A stretch of 64,000 nucleotides of DNA from Frateuria flava (lineage in GTDB: Bacteria; Pseudomonadota; Gammaproteobacteria; Xanthomonadales; Rhodanobacteraceae): assembly GCF_017837635.1 (NCBI RefSeq), contig NZ_JAGJRS010000034.1, positions 218,931-282,930 of the forward strand, in the 5' to 3' direction. The notes under the pieces are model-generated. The model was not told the origin of the DNA and made no database searches. It worked only from the letters and a program-made list of their open reading frames with translations. Below, piece by piece: positions 47,343 to 56,122 of this stretch. The number at the start of each line of letters is the position of its first letter. Position 1 is the stretch's first letter. The position numbers and the translations under genes are program-made.

Positions 47343-48974
47343 ATGTTGAACCCCGTCCGCGGCGCGCTGGCGCTGCTGTTCACCGGCCTGCTGGCCACCG
47401 GCGCCTGTGCGCGCGAGGCGGCGCCGGTCGCGCATCAATTCTTCCAGGTCACCCTGCCCACGTCGGCGGGCAAGCCGACAGCCGGGCGGTTGCTGTTGTT
47501 CGCCACCGAAGCGAAAGCCGCCCGGGCCGCGGCCAGGGACGGCAAGGTGACCGAGGTGGAGAGCAGCCCGTTCGAGCCGCAGGGCACGGCCGTGGCCGCG
47601 CGCGAGGTCGAGCGCCTGGCGCCCGGGGAAGGGGTCCTGCTGGATGCCGACGACCAGGCCTTTCCCGCGGCCTTTTCGAAACTGCCGCCGGGCGACTATC
47701 TCGTGCAGGTCGTGCTGGACACCCAGCACGACTACAACTACCACGGGCGCAACGGTGGCGACCTGGTGAGCCCGGTGGTCGAGGTGCATCTGCCTAGCGC
47801 CGCCGCACCGAAGCTGGCTCTGACCGACACGCTGCCCACGCCCGCGCTGTGGGATCTGCCCGAGCGCTACATGAGCGACACCACCCGCAAGCACCTGGCG
47901 CAGGCGCGCGAGCAGGTGCAGCCGGTCGACTTCGTCAGCCCCGCGCTCAGCGCCTTCTGGGGGCGGCCGATCCACATGCGCGGCTGGGTCGTGCTGCCGC
48001 CGGGCTACGACGGGTCGGCCAAGGTCACGTATCCGACCGTGTTCCAGACCCATGGTTACGGCGGCGACCTGCATACGCAGGCCGGTACCGCCGCCATGAT
48101 CTTCGGCGCGATGGCCGAAAAACAGCTGCCGCCGATGATCTGGGTGGTGCTTGACGAATCCAGCCCTACCGGCACGCATGAGTTCGCCGACTCGGTGAAC
48201 AACGGCCCGTGGGGGCAGGCGCTAACCACCGAGCTGATCCCTGCGCTGGAGGGCAAGTACCGCATGGATGGGCGTCCCTCGGGCCGCTTCCTCACCGGCC
48301 ACTCCTCCGGCGGCTGGGCGACGCTGTGGCTGCAGACGCGCTACCCGAAAGTCTTCGGCGGCACCTGGTCGACCTCGCCCGACCCGAGCGACTTCCACGA
48401 CTTCACCGGCGTCGACCTGTACGCCGCGCATGCCAACGTCTACCACCGCGCCGACGGCACGCCGTATCCGCTGGTGCGCGACAAGGGCAAAGTGCTGGCG
48501 ACCTACGAAACCTTCGCCCGGCTGGAACGCGTGCTGGGACCCTACGGCGGGCAGATGGCGTCGTTCGACTGGGTGTTCTCGCCGCGTGGCGCGGACGGGC
48601 GGCCCGTGCCGATGTTCGACCGCGACACCGGTGCGGTCGATCCGGCGGTAGTCGCCTACTGGGGCGAGCACTACGACATCGCCCGCCGCCTGAAGGCGCA
48701 CTGGCCCGATCTCAAACCCGACCTGGACGGCAAGATCCACCTGGTGGTCGGTACCGCGGACACGTTCTACCTCGATGGCGCCGCGCACAAGCTCAAGGCC
48801 GTGCTCGATGGCCTGGGCGCAAAGTCCGACTTCCGGTTTCTGCCCGGCCGCACGCACATGGATCTCTACGTGCAGGGAAAGGACCGCCAGGGTCTGCTCA
48901 AGCAGATGGCATGGGAAATGTACGCCGTGGCGCGGCCGCAGTCGGAGCTCAAGCGCGTTGCAGTCAATCCATAG
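47343..48974 (+). CDS. Secreted esterase-like alpha/beta hydrolase with N-terminal extension
   Basis: A 543-residue exported protein. The signal peptide is at about 1-23 (GALALLFTGLLATGACA); the Cys in TGAC could be lipidated, which I cannot settle. Residues about 30-155 form a beta-rich N-terminal domain with HQFFQVTLPTSAGKPTAGRL. The esterase D-like hydrolase (about 205-530) has HMRGWVVLPPGYDG, the nucleophile elbow TGHSSGGW (Ser321), and His in LPGRTHMDLYV. ATG 47343 has AGGAG upstream, and the gene follows a family A palindrome, so it is a separate unit from the serine hydrolase. The substrate is unknown. Confidence 0.82.
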   Translation: MLNPVRGALALLFTGLLATGACAREAAPVAHQFFQVTLPTSAGKPTAGRLLLFATEAKAARAAARDGKVTEVESSPFEPQGTAVAAREVERLAPGEGVLLDADDQAFPAAFSKLPPGDYLVQVVLDTQHDYNYHGRNGGDLVSPVVEVHLPSAAAPKLALTDTLPTPALWDLPERYMSDTTRKHLAQAREQVQPVDFVSPALSAFWGRPIHMRGWVVLPPGYDGSAKVTYPTVFQTHGYGGDLHTQAGTAAMIFGAMAEKQLPPMIWVVLDESSPTGTHEFADSVNNGPWGQALTTELIPALEGKYRMDGRPSGRFLTGHSSGGWATLWLQTRYPKVFGGTWSTSPDPSDFHDFTGVDLYAAHANVYHRADGTPYPLVRDKGKVLATYETFARLERVLGPYGGQMASFDWVFSPRGADGRPVPMFDRDTGAVDPAVVAYWGEHYDIARRLKAHWPDLKPDLDGKIHLVVGTADTFYLDGAAHKLKAVLDGLGAKSDFRFLPGRTHMDLYVQGKDRQGLLKQMAWEMYAVARPQSELKRVAVNP

Positions 48975-49076
48975 CACGCGCAAGGGCCTCCCAGCCAACG
49001 CGGGGGAGTACGCGTGTGAGGGACAAGCTTGCCCCGAGAGTCGGCACTGCCACTGTAGATACCGTCTTGCTCTCCC

Positions 49077-49211
49077 TCACGCAACCGCGTGCCGTGGATC
49101 GAACCGCGTCCCGTTGTGAACCACACCCCAGACCAGATGGAGGAGCTTTCGCATAGCGGCGCAGAGCGCCACGCGGGGTGCTTTGCCGTTGGCCCGCAGG
49201 CGCTCGTAGAA
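49077..49211 (-). mobile_element. Remnant of an IS110-family transposase (C-terminal tail)
   Basis: The minus strand encodes FYERLRANGKAPRVAL then CAAMRKLLHLVWGVVHNG and DPRHA before a stop at 49077-49079. The pattern F-Y-x-R-L-x-A-x-GK...AL-x-A-x-MRKLL...P is the conserved C terminus of IS110/IS1111 transposases. Upstream coding sequence is replaced by a palindrome (49206-49267), so the element is dead. The surrounding gap (48975-49388) holds no other gene. Confidence 0.6.
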
Positions 49212-49267
49212 GCGCACCCTGTGCGCGACCGCCATCGTCCAGGTCGCATACAGCGTGCGCGCTCCTT
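49206..49267. repeat. REP-like palindrome, family A (degenerate)
   Basis: GTAGAAGCGCACCCTGTGCG then CGACCGCC, matching the left arm at 33204 almost exactly, is paired with a damaged right arm (AGGTCGCATACAGCGTGCGC then GCTCCTT). It directly abuts the IS110 remnant. Confidence 0.6.
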
Positions 49268-49315
49268 CCACAGCCGACGATGGGAGCGTCGCGCGAGCCT
49301 CGCCCCTCACCCCAA

Positions 49316-49338
49316 CCCTCTCCCCGATGGGGAGAGGG
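49316..49338. terminator. Hairpin downstream of the minus-strand VOC gene
   Basis: CCCTCTCCCC-GAT-GGGGAGAGGG, a perfect 10-base stem about 50 bases beyond the VOC stop. No T run. The CCTCACCCCAACCCTCTCCC context is a common proteobacterial intergenic repeat. Confidence 0.5.
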
Positions 49339-49388
49339 AGCTGATCCGGGCAGGTCGAACATCACCCGACGCCCCTTGTGCCGACTGG

Positions 49389-49805
49389 CTATCCCGCCCA
49401 CGGGTCGTAACTGCCGAACCACCAAAGATGGCCTTCCGGATCGCGGCAGCCGTAGCCGGCCCCGCCGTAAACCTTCTCGGCGTATTCGTCCACGATCCGG
49501 GCGCCGGCCGCCTTGGCCCGCTCGTAGTGCGCACGACAATCGGTGACGGTCACGCAGGCGCACTGCGTCTCGCGTCCGTCCAGTGCGTCGGGCTGGGCCA
49601 TGAGGCGGCCGAAGCCATCCTCGCGCACGCTGCCGAGCATCAGCATGCCGCCGCCGTAAACCAGCTGCGCGTGCGCCACGCCGCCCTGGCCGTCGTCATG
49701 CACCGCATGCTTCTGGAAGCCGAACGCCTCGCACAGCCAGTCGATCATGCGGTGGGCATCGCGGTAGCGCAGGCAGGGAATGATGGTGCTGGGTCCTTGG
49801 TTCAT
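49389..49805 (-). CDS. VOC family protein (glyoxalase-like)
   Basis: A 138-residue glyoxalase/bleomycin-resistance fold protein. Two beta-alpha-beta-beta-beta units are seen: IIPCLRYRDAHRMIDWLCEAFGF at the N terminus and TVTDCRAHYERAKAAGARIVDEYAEKVYGGAGYGCRDPEGHLWWFG at the C terminus, the latter typical of the PhnB/YitW-like subgroup with DPEGHLW. The reaction is unknown. ATG 49803-49805. It lies 72 bases downstream of an AraC-type regulator on the same strand, a pairing common for VOC genes. Confidence 0.85.
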   Translation of the reverse strand: MNQGPSTIIPCLRYRDAHRMIDWLCEAFGFQKHAVHDDGQGGVAHAQLVYGGGMLMLGSVREDGFGRLMAQPDALDGRETQCACVTVTDCRAHYERAKAAGARIVDEYAEKVYGGAGYGCRDPEGHLWWFGSYDPWAG

Positions 49806-49877
49806 CAGAGGTCTCCGGGCTGGGAGAGATGAAATCTAGGCCGTTGGGGGATGGCGGTCTTGTAGATTTCCGTCCGC

Positions 49878-50693
49878 TCAATCGAGCGGCAGGTGGTTCG
49901 GGTAGGGCCCCCGCGCGGCCATGAACGCACCGGGCGTGACGCCGGCGAAGCGGCGGAATTCATGGGCCAGGTGGGCCTGGTCGCAGTAGCCGCCGTCGGC
50001 CGCCATGCCCGCCCAGTCCACCTTGGGCAGGCCATGTGCCTGCGTGACTACGGCGCGGAAGCGCAGCAGCCGCGCGTACTGCTTGGGACCGTAGCCGACC
50101 TGCCGACGGAACAGGCGCGCCAGGCGCCGCTCCGACACTCCGGTTTCGCGCACCAGACAGCCGATGCGCGCCACCTGGGGCATGCGCTCCAGCCAGGCCA
50201 GCGCATGGGCGACACATGTCTCCAGTCGCGGCAGACGCATGCGCTCTTGCAGCCATCGTTCCAGCAGGGCCAACCGATCGATTGGTCCGGTCGTTTCCAG
50301 CAGGCGCTGGCGCAGGGTTTCGGCATGGACCCCGAACAGGCCGCCCAGGTCCACGTCGCAACCGGCGATCGCCTCCATGTCCTCGCCCGTGAGGGCGCCG
50401 GCACCGCCCGGCCGGAAGACCACGCCCATCACGCGGATCTGCTCTGCGGTGTCGATGATCTGGCTGCACAGCTGCGGACCGCCCAGCACGCTGCCCGAGG
50501 ACACCCGGCAGCGCCGCTCGGCGTCGTCGCTGTAGACGCGCGTCTGGTCCTCGTGGAGGTTGATGATGAGCTGCGCGCCGGGCTGGGGCAGCACCCGCTC
50601 GTAACGATGCGCGGCGGGCGGCATGTCCCAGTCCCACAGCTTTTCGACCAGCACATCGAGCGGCGGGGCAGGCAGGCGCTGGTGGAAGGCCAT
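49878..50693 (-). CDS. AraC family transcriptional regulator
   Basis: A 271-residue regulator. The N-terminal domain (about 1-150) resembles DUF6597-type sensor domains (PQPGAQLIINLHED, VMGVVFRPGGAGAL). The C-terminal AraC DNA-binding domain (about 165-262) shows the two helix-turn-helix parts, RETGVSERRLARLFRRQVGYGPKQYARLLRF and AADGGYCDQAHLAHEFRRFAGVTPGAF. It probably controls the VOC gene next to it and perhaps the mechanosensitive channel gene upstream, whose stop is 17 bases away. ATG 50691-50693. Confidence 0.9.
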   Translation of the reverse strand: MAFHQRLPAPPLDVLVEKLWDWDMPPAAHRYERVLPQPGAQLIINLHEDQTRVYSDDAERRCRVSSGSVLGGPQLCSQIIDTAEQIRVMGVVFRPGGAGALTGEDMEAIAGCDVDLGGLFGVHAETLRQRLLETTGPIDRLALLERWLQERMRLPRLETCVAHALAWLERMPQVARIGCLVRETGVSERRLARLFRRQVGYGPKQYARLLRFRAVVTQAHGLPKVDWAGMAADGGYCDQAHLAHEFRRFAGVTPGAFMAARGPYPNHLPLD

Positions 50694-50710
50694 GGCTGCC
50701 GCGGCCCCGT

Positions 50711-53101
50711 TCAGCCGGTCTCGCCCGGTTCGGGCAGACGATGGATGCGCATGTCCTGGGGGCGGATCAGCGGCAACCTTTCGACGCGCAGCCGCTCCAG
50801 GATCGCCAGCAACAGGTCGCTGCGCACGCCGCCGACCTCGCGCGGGCTGGGCACGTAGCCGGTGGCGACGAAGTGGATGCCCAGCGTGTCCACATGTTCC
50901 AGCTGCACGTTGGGCGCGGGCGTGTCCAGGACTGTCGGATGGCCGAGGAAGGCGTCCAGGATGATCTGGCGCGCGCGCCTGGCGTCAGTGTCCAGCGGCA
51001 TCGGTAGCTTGATCTGCACGCGGCCCTGCGCGTTGGCCAAAGTCACGTTGCGCACGTTCTGGGTGATCAGCTGCGAGTTCGGCACGATGACGGTGGAGCG
51101 ATCCCACATCTGGATCTCGGTGGCGCGCACGTTGATCCGGCGGATGTCGCCCTCGACGTCGGCCAGGCTGATCCAGTCGCCCACCTTCACCGGCCGTTCG
51201 GCCAGCAGGATCAGGCCGGAGATGAAGTTCTGCACGATCGCCTGCAGGCCGAAGCCGATGCCTACCGACAGCGCGCTGGCGATCCAGGCGATGCTCTGCA
51301 GGCTGACGTTGAGCGCGGCCAGCGCCAGCGCGAACACCAGCACGCCGCCGACGTAGCCGAGCAGGGTGACCACCGAGTTCTGCATGCCCGGCTCGAGCGT
51401 GGTCCTGGGCAGTAACTGCTCGCCCAGCCAGCGCTTGAGCACGCGCACGCCGATCAGCCCGAGCGCGAATACCGCCAGCGCCTCGAACACCGTGCTCGGG
51501 TCGATCGTGAGTTCGCCCAGCGTGAGGTTGCCGAACCGTTGGCCCATGCGCGCGGCGAGGTCCTGCGGATCAGTGCCGAAGGGGGCCAGTAACGCGCCGA
51601 TCGCCAGCAGCAGGATCAGCACGCGGCTGATACCCGACAGCACCGTGGCAGCCTGCTCCAGCGTGCGCGGCGGCAGCCCGAACGCCGCTTGCAGGCGCTG
51701 CCCACTGCGGCCGTTGGGGGCCAGCAGCGTGGCGATCAGGTCGTGCACCAGGTGCAGCAGCAGGTAGAGCGCCCCGATGAGCACGCCGATCCACAGCATC
51801 TGCGTGGCGAGGAAGAACGCCAGCGCGATGTAGCCCAGCGCCACCGCGATCCAGCTGAGCACCACGGCCAGCGCCGCCGCGCCGGCAAGCAGCCCGACCC
51901 ACAGCGGTCGCTGCGCCGGCGCGCTGCCGGAGGCGAGCAGGGCACGCCGGGCCTGGCCCAGCCGCAGCAGGGCGACGCCGACCAGGCCGCTGACCACCAG
52001 CGCGATCACGCCGCGCGTCGCGACGGTGGCCGGCAGGCTGGCGCCGATCGCGCTGTTGATGCGCTCGACCACGCTCAGCAGCAACGTGGCGGCGGCCAGC
52101 AAGGCGGGAAACAGGCGCAGCCGATGGGCCGCGGCGTTGGACAGTGCCGGCAGGCGCCAGGACGGTTGCCTGACCGCGAGCAATGCCCGCCCCAAGCCCA
52201 GCACAAAGGCCGCAAAGCACACACGCCGCACCAGCGACAGCGCCAGGTCGTCGAGCTCCGGATCGAGGGTGTCGTTCCAGTCCAGCCCCAGCCGGACGAG
52301 CTGTGCGGCCAGTCCGAACACCAGCACGGCGCCCAGCGCCAGGGCGCACGCGGCGGCACTGCGGCGCAGGTGGCTGTCGGGCATCGCGCGCGCGGCGAAG
52401 ATGATCAGCAAGCGATCGAGCACGAAACGACCGGCGACAAGCAACAGCAGGGCGGCACCCAGGCAGAGCATGAGCGGCAGGCGGTTGGGTGGTTGCCATG
52501 CGTCGTGCCAGGCCTCGGCGATGCGTGTCTTCAGCCGTTTCAGTCGGGCCAGGTCATCCGGCAGCGAACGGGCCGGCTCGGTCCAGAACGCGCCGCCCAG
52601 CGGCGTGGCGGTGCGTGAAGCAAGCTGCGCCTGGAACTGGTCGCGGCGCAGGCCCGATACCTGCGCGGCCAGTTGCATGCCTTCCTCGCCCAGCAGCTGC
52701 GCCTGCTTGACCTGTGCGTCCAGGGCCGCCTTGGCCTTGTCCAGTTGCCGGCGCTGCGCCGCCACTTCAGACGCTTCGGGCGGCGCGCCCTTGGCCGGCG
52801 CGGGGCCGAGCACGGCCAGCCGCGCGTCGAGGCTGTCCACTTGCGGCGCCAGCGTCGCGGCGAGCTGCCCGGCCTGGTCCTGCACGGAGAGCGCGGTGGT
52901 GCGCAGGTCGGCCAGGGCGCGGTCGTCCGGTTTGCCCTTGAGCGCGGACTTGATCGTGTCGAGCTGGTCGCGCATGTCGTCAAGCGCCTGCGCGGGCGAG
53001 ACGGTGGGCGGGGCGGCGGCGCCGGCCGGAGCGTCCTGCGCGTGGAGCGCGGGAAGAGCAACCAGCAGCAGGCAGAGCAGGAGTCGTCGCAGGAAGGGCA
53101 T
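50711..53101 (-). CDS. MscS-type mechanosensitive channel with DUF3772 domain
   Basis: A 796-residue inner-membrane protein of the large MscS class (MscK/YbdG-like build). It has a signal peptide (about 1-22), a coiled-coil periplasmic domain of the DUF3772 type (about 35-165), about ten membrane helices (about 205-590), and the MscS pore and beta domain (about 590-680), with QSIAWIASALSVGIGFGLQ, FISGLILLAERPVKVGDWI and the IVPNSQLITQNVRN loop. The C-terminal mixed domain reaches residue 796. It relieves turgor on hypo-osmotic shock. ATG 53099-53101; AraC and VOC genes follow downstream in the same orientation. Confidence 0.9.
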   Translation of the reverse strand: MPFLRRLLLCLLLVALPALHAQDAPAGAAAPPTVSPAQALDDMRDQLDTIKSALKGKPDDRALADLRTTALSVQDQAGQLAATLAPQVDSLDARLAVLGPAPAKGAPPEASEVAAQRRQLDKAKAALDAQVKQAQLLGEEGMQLAAQVSGLRRDQFQAQLASRTATPLGGAFWTEPARSLPDDLARLKRLKTRIAEAWHDAWQPPNRLPLMLCLGAALLLLVAGRFVLDRLLIIFAARAMPDSHLRRSAAACALALGAVLVFGLAAQLVRLGLDWNDTLDPELDDLALSLVRRVCFAAFVLGLGRALLAVRQPSWRLPALSNAAAHRLRLFPALLAAATLLLSVVERINSAIGASLPATVATRGVIALVVSGLVGVALLRLGQARRALLASGSAPAQRPLWVGLLAGAAALAVVLSWIAVALGYIALAFFLATQMLWIGVLIGALYLLLHLVHDLIATLLAPNGRSGQRLQAAFGLPPRTLEQAATVLSGISRVLILLLAIGALLAPFGTDPQDLAARMGQRFGNLTLGELTIDPSTVFEALAVFALGLIGVRVLKRWLGEQLLPRTTLEPGMQNSVVTLLGYVGGVLVFALALAALNVSLQSIAWIASALSVGIGFGLQAIVQNFISGLILLAERPVKVGDWISLADVEGDIRRINVRATEIQMWDRSTVIVPNSQLITQNVRNVTLANAQGRVQIKLPMPLDTDARRARQIILDAFLGHPTVLDTPAPNVQLEHVDTLGIHFVATGYVPSPREVGGVRSDLLLAILERLRVERLPLIRPQDMRIHRLPEPGETG

Positions 53102-53561
53102 CCGGCCATGATCCGGTGGCGTCCGCAGGCGGTCAATCGGCGCCTCGCGCATCCCGGATGGTGTCGAATGAACGTCGAACGAAGCCTTGTCCGCCGTTTC
53201 ACGCGGCGCTGCGCAGCATGCCCCTCCCAACCAACACAGGGTGGCATCGCTTGGCGGCGAAGGCAGGTTCGAAACGCGCTCGTGTCCCGGGTGGCAATCC
53301 CGATGGCATCGTGGGACGGGCGCGTCGGGGGGCGGACGGCCGGCATGCGCCGCCAGGCGAAGGCGTGTCCCGTGGCACGCTGCCGACGATGCGTGCGTCC
53401 GCGCGTCGGCACGTCGCGGCGTCCGATGTTCGGCGGCCTCGCAAGGGCAAGCCGACGCGTATGCTCGGCGGGCGCATGGCTGCGGCGATTCGCACCGCGC
53501 GCCTGCGCGCCGGACGGGCTGCCGAGGAATTCGGGTTGAGGCGATAGGGCGGGCCGAGGCC
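53102..53561. other. Non-coding stretch upstream of the MscS gene
   Basis: About 460 bases with several long open frames on both strands but without codon or family features of a real gene; residues in all frames are Arg/Ala-rich, as expected for shadow translation of GC-rich DNA. It may hold the promoter of the MscS gene; I cannot place it. Confidence 0.5.
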
Positions 53562-53786
53562 AGGCTTCCCCCATCCGCCTGACGGCACCTTCCCCCGCGT
53601 GCGGGGGAAGGCTCGATAGCCAGCGTCGCGATCCCACCCTATCCCTGCCGCCGCGCATTGATCCTCCCCAGCCTGCGAGCGAAGGCTCGATAGCCAGCGT
53701 CGCGATCTGGCCCATTCCCTGCGTGGCGCCTCGATCCTTCCCCCGCCTGCGGGGGAAGGTGCCCGAAGGGCGGATGGGGGAGGCCT
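53562..53786. repeat. Mosaic palindromic element, family C copy 1
   Basis: The ends are inverted: AGGCTTCCCCCATCCGCC at the left and GGCGGATGGGGGAGGCCT at the right, each followed inward by GGCACCTTCCCCC or its complement. Inside are two identical 27-base direct repeats (53607-53633 and 53681-53707, key part GAAGGCTCGATAGCCAGCGT) with a 74-base period, and a further CTTCCCCCGC/GCGGGGGAAG hairpin. Confidence 0.8.
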
Positions 53787-53905
53787 TGCGGGGAACCGCA
53801 CAGACAACCCCACCAAATCGGCCGCAAGGCGGTATACGAACGACTGCCCCAGGCTCTAGAGTGCGCGCCGCGGCTCCAGGCCGCGCTCCCCCCGGACCCC
53901 GCCCG

Positions 53906-55135
53906 ATGCAAACCCGCGCCGAACCCGTCGCCGCCGCCTTGCCCGCGGAGCCGCGCACCGCCTTTGCCGTGCTCGGCGCCATCAGCTTCTCGCATTTGCT
54001 CAACGACATGATCCAGTCGCTGATCGTGGCGATCTACCCGATCCTCAAAAGTGGCTTCGCGCTGAGCTTCGGCCAGGTCGGGCTGATCACGCTGACCTAC
54101 CAGATCACCGCGTCGCTGCTGCAGCCGCTGGTGGGCGTGGCGACCGATCGCCGGTCGATGCCGTACTCGCTGCCGGTCGGCATGGGCTTCACCCTGTGCG
54201 GATTGCTATTGCTGGCGGTGGCGCCCAGCTTTCCCGTTTTGCTCGTTGCCGCCGCGCTGGTCGGCACCGGCTCGTCGGTGTTCCATCCGGAAGCCTCGCG
54301 TGTGGCGCGGATGGCCTCGGGCGGACGGCACGGGCTGGCGCAGTCGCTGTTCCAGGTTGGCGGCAACACCGGCGCGTCGATGGGTCCGCTGCTGGCGGCC
54401 TGGATCATCGTGCCGCACGGGCGCGGCAGCGTGGCCTGGTTCTCGCTGGCCGCGCTGCTGGCGATCGCCGTGCTGGTGAAGGTGGGCGCCTGGTACCGAC
54501 TGCATCACGCCAGCCGCAACGGTTCGCGCCGGCACCACGCGCGGGTGATGCCCTCGCGCAACCGCGTGGTGCTGTCGCTGGTGATCCTGGGGCTGTTGAT
54601 CTTCTCCAAGTATTTCTACCTGGCGAGCCTCTCCAGCTACTACACCTTCTACCTGATCCACCGCTTCGGCGTGTCGGTGCAGAGCGCGCAGACGCACTTG
54701 TTCGTGTTCCTGTTCGCGGTGGCGGCCGGCTCGCTGATCGGCGGCCCGGTCGGCGACCGCATCGGGCGCAAGGCGGTGATCTGGATCTCGATCCTCGGCG
54801 TGGCGCCGTTCTCCCTGTTGCTGCCGCACGCCAGCCTGTTCTGGACCGGCGTGCTCAGCGTGGTGATCGGGCTGGTGTTGTCCTCGGCGTTCTCGGCGAT
54901 CCTGGTCTATGCGCAGGAACTCCTACCGGGGCGCGTAGGCATGGTGTCGGGCCTGTTCTTCGGCTTTGCCTTTGGCATGGGCGGCATCGGCGCGGCGGTG
55001 CTGGGCCAGCTCGCCGACGCGCACGGCATCGAGTACGTCTACCGCCTGTGCGCGTTCCTGCCGCTGATGGGACTGATCACCGTGTTCCTGCCCGAATTGG
55101 ACCGGCCGCGCCCGCGCAAGCTTGCCGCGCGCTAG
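53906..55135 (+). CDS. MFS transporter, fosmidomycin resistance protein (Fsr) type
   Basis: A 409-residue major facilitator with twelve hydrophobic segments in two halves separated by a basic loop (about 195-215, HHASRNGSRRHH). Fsr-type features are SFSHLLNDMIQSLIVAIYPI near the N terminus (about 31-50), VGVATDRRSMPY after helix 2, VGTGSSVFHPEASRVARMASGGRHGLAQS (about 117-145), and GGPVGDRIGRKAVIW. Fsr of E. coli exports fosmidomycin; the native substrate is unknown. I choose ATG 53906; the frame stays open upstream through a repeat element and cannot be the true start there. It is transcribed alone, 46 bases before the Bax1-type gene. Confidence 0.88.
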   Translation: MQTRAEPVAAALPAEPRTAFAVLGAISFSHLLNDMIQSLIVAIYPILKSGFALSFGQVGLITLTYQITASLLQPLVGVATDRRSMPYSLPVGMGFTLCGLLLLAVAPSFPVLLVAAALVGTGSSVFHPEASRVARMASGGRHGLAQSLFQVGGNTGASMGPLLAAWIIVPHGRGSVAWFSLAALLAIAVLVKVGAWYRLHHASRNGSRRHHARVMPSRNRVVLSLVILGLLIFSKYFYLASLSSYYTFYLIHRFGVSVQSAQTHLFVFLFAVAAGSLIGGPVGDRIGRKAVIWISILGVAPFSLLLPHASLFWTGVLSVVIGLVLSSAFSAILVYAQELLPGRVGMVSGLFFGFAFGMGGIGAAVLGQLADAHGIEYVYRLCAFLPLMGLITVFLPELDRPRPRKLAAR

Positions 55136-55181
55136 GATGGCGCCCTCCGCGCCGCGCGCGAACACACGAAAGAGGGAATCC

Positions 55182-55937
55182 ATGCGCTCCAGCAATCCCG
55201 TATTGCGCGAGAACACCTTCCAGGGCCTGTTCGCCGAAGGCGATCGCATGACGATGAGCGGCACGGTGGCCAAGGCCGGGCTGCTGCTCCTGTTGGCCGT
55301 GGTGACCGGCGGCTGGACCTGGCGCCGCTTCGACGCGCTGGCTGCCGCCGGCGATGTCGCCGGCGCCATCGCGGCCATCTCGCCGTTCATGTGGGGCGGC
55401 TTGATCGTCGGCTTCCTGCTCGCGATGGCCAGCACCTTTTTGCGCCAGTGGTCAGGCATCACCGCGCCGCTGTACGCGATTGCCGAGGGCTTCGCGCTCG
55501 GCGGCATCTCGGCTTACATGGAGCTGCGCTACCCGGGCATCGTGCTGCAGGCGGTGATGCTGACCGCGGGCGTGCTGGCGGTGATGTTGGGGCTCTATCG
55601 CACGCGGGTGATCAAGGTCACCGACCGGTTCCGCACCGGGGTGGTCGCGGCCACCGGCGCCATCGTGCTGCTGTACCTGGTCGACATCGGGCTGCGGGCG
55701 TTCACCAGCGTGCAAGTGCCTTTCATCCACGAGTCCGGGCTGCTGGGCATCGGCTTCAGCCTGGTAGTGGTTGGCCTGGCGGCGCTCAACCTGACGCTGG
55801 ACTTCGACCTGATCGAGCGCGGCACGCAGGCCGGTGCGCCGAAGTACATGGAGTGGTACGGCGCGTTTGCCCTGATGGTGACGCTGGTGTGGCTGTACAT
55901 GGAGATTCTGCGGCTGCTGTCGAAGGCGCGGCGTTGA
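55182..55937 (+). CDS. Bax inhibitor-1/YccA family membrane protein
   Basis: A 251-residue protein with seven hydrophobic segments from about residue 30 on and the characteristic N terminus MRSSNPVLRENTFQG. The late FDLIERG motif (about 210-216), with its acidic residue before the last helices, is conserved in Bax inhibitor-1 proteins, where it senses pH and Ca2+ leak. This NPVL-type subgroup is widespread in bacteria. YccA of E. coli modulates FtsH; whether this one does is unknown. ATG 55182 has AGAGGGA upstream. It ends 13 bases before a family C repeat. Confidence 0.87.
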   Translation: MRSSNPVLRENTFQGLFAEGDRMTMSGTVAKAGLLLLLAVVTGGWTWRRFDALAAAGDVAGAIAAISPFMWGGLIVGFLLAMASTFLRQWSGITAPLYAIAEGFALGGISAYMELRYPGIVLQAVMLTAGVLAVMLGLYRTRVIKVTDRFRTGVVAATGAIVLLYLVDIGLRAFTSVQVPFIHESGLLGIGFSLVVVGLAALNLTLDFDLIERGTQAGAPKYMEWYGAFALMVTLVWLYMEILRLLSKARR

Positions 55938-55950
55938 TGCGCTGAGGCAG

Positions 55951-56117
55951 GGCTTCCCCCATCCGCCTGTCGGCACCTTCCCGTAAACGGGGGAAGGCTC
56001 GGTAGGTGGGATGGTCGTGGTCCTTCCCCGTAAATGAGGGAAGGCTCGGTAGGTGGGATGGCGCTGGTCCTTCCCCCGTTCCACGGGGGAAGGTGCCCGG
56101 AGGGCGGATGGGAGGCC
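55951..56117. repeat. Mosaic palindromic element, family C copy 2
   Basis: The same ends as copy 1 are present: GGCTTCCCCCATCCGCCTG at the left, and GGCGGATGGGAGGCC at the right preceded by GGGGGAAGGTGCC. Inside, a 24-base direct repeat (55991-56014 and 56038-56061, GGGAAGGCTCGGTAGGTGGG then ATGG) has a 47-base period. It fills the space between the Bax1-type gene and the convergent murB. Confidence 0.8.
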
Positions 56118-56122
56118 TTGCC

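Noticed and set aside
53116..53547. A 143-codon open frame upstream of the MscS gene
   Set aside because: Arg/Ala/Gly-rich, no ribosome-binding site worth naming and no family; overlaps other equally open frames.
53562..56117. CRISPR-like array from the internal direct repeats of the family C elements
   Set aside because: Only two repeats per element, different repeat sequences in the two copies, no regular spacers and no cas genes.
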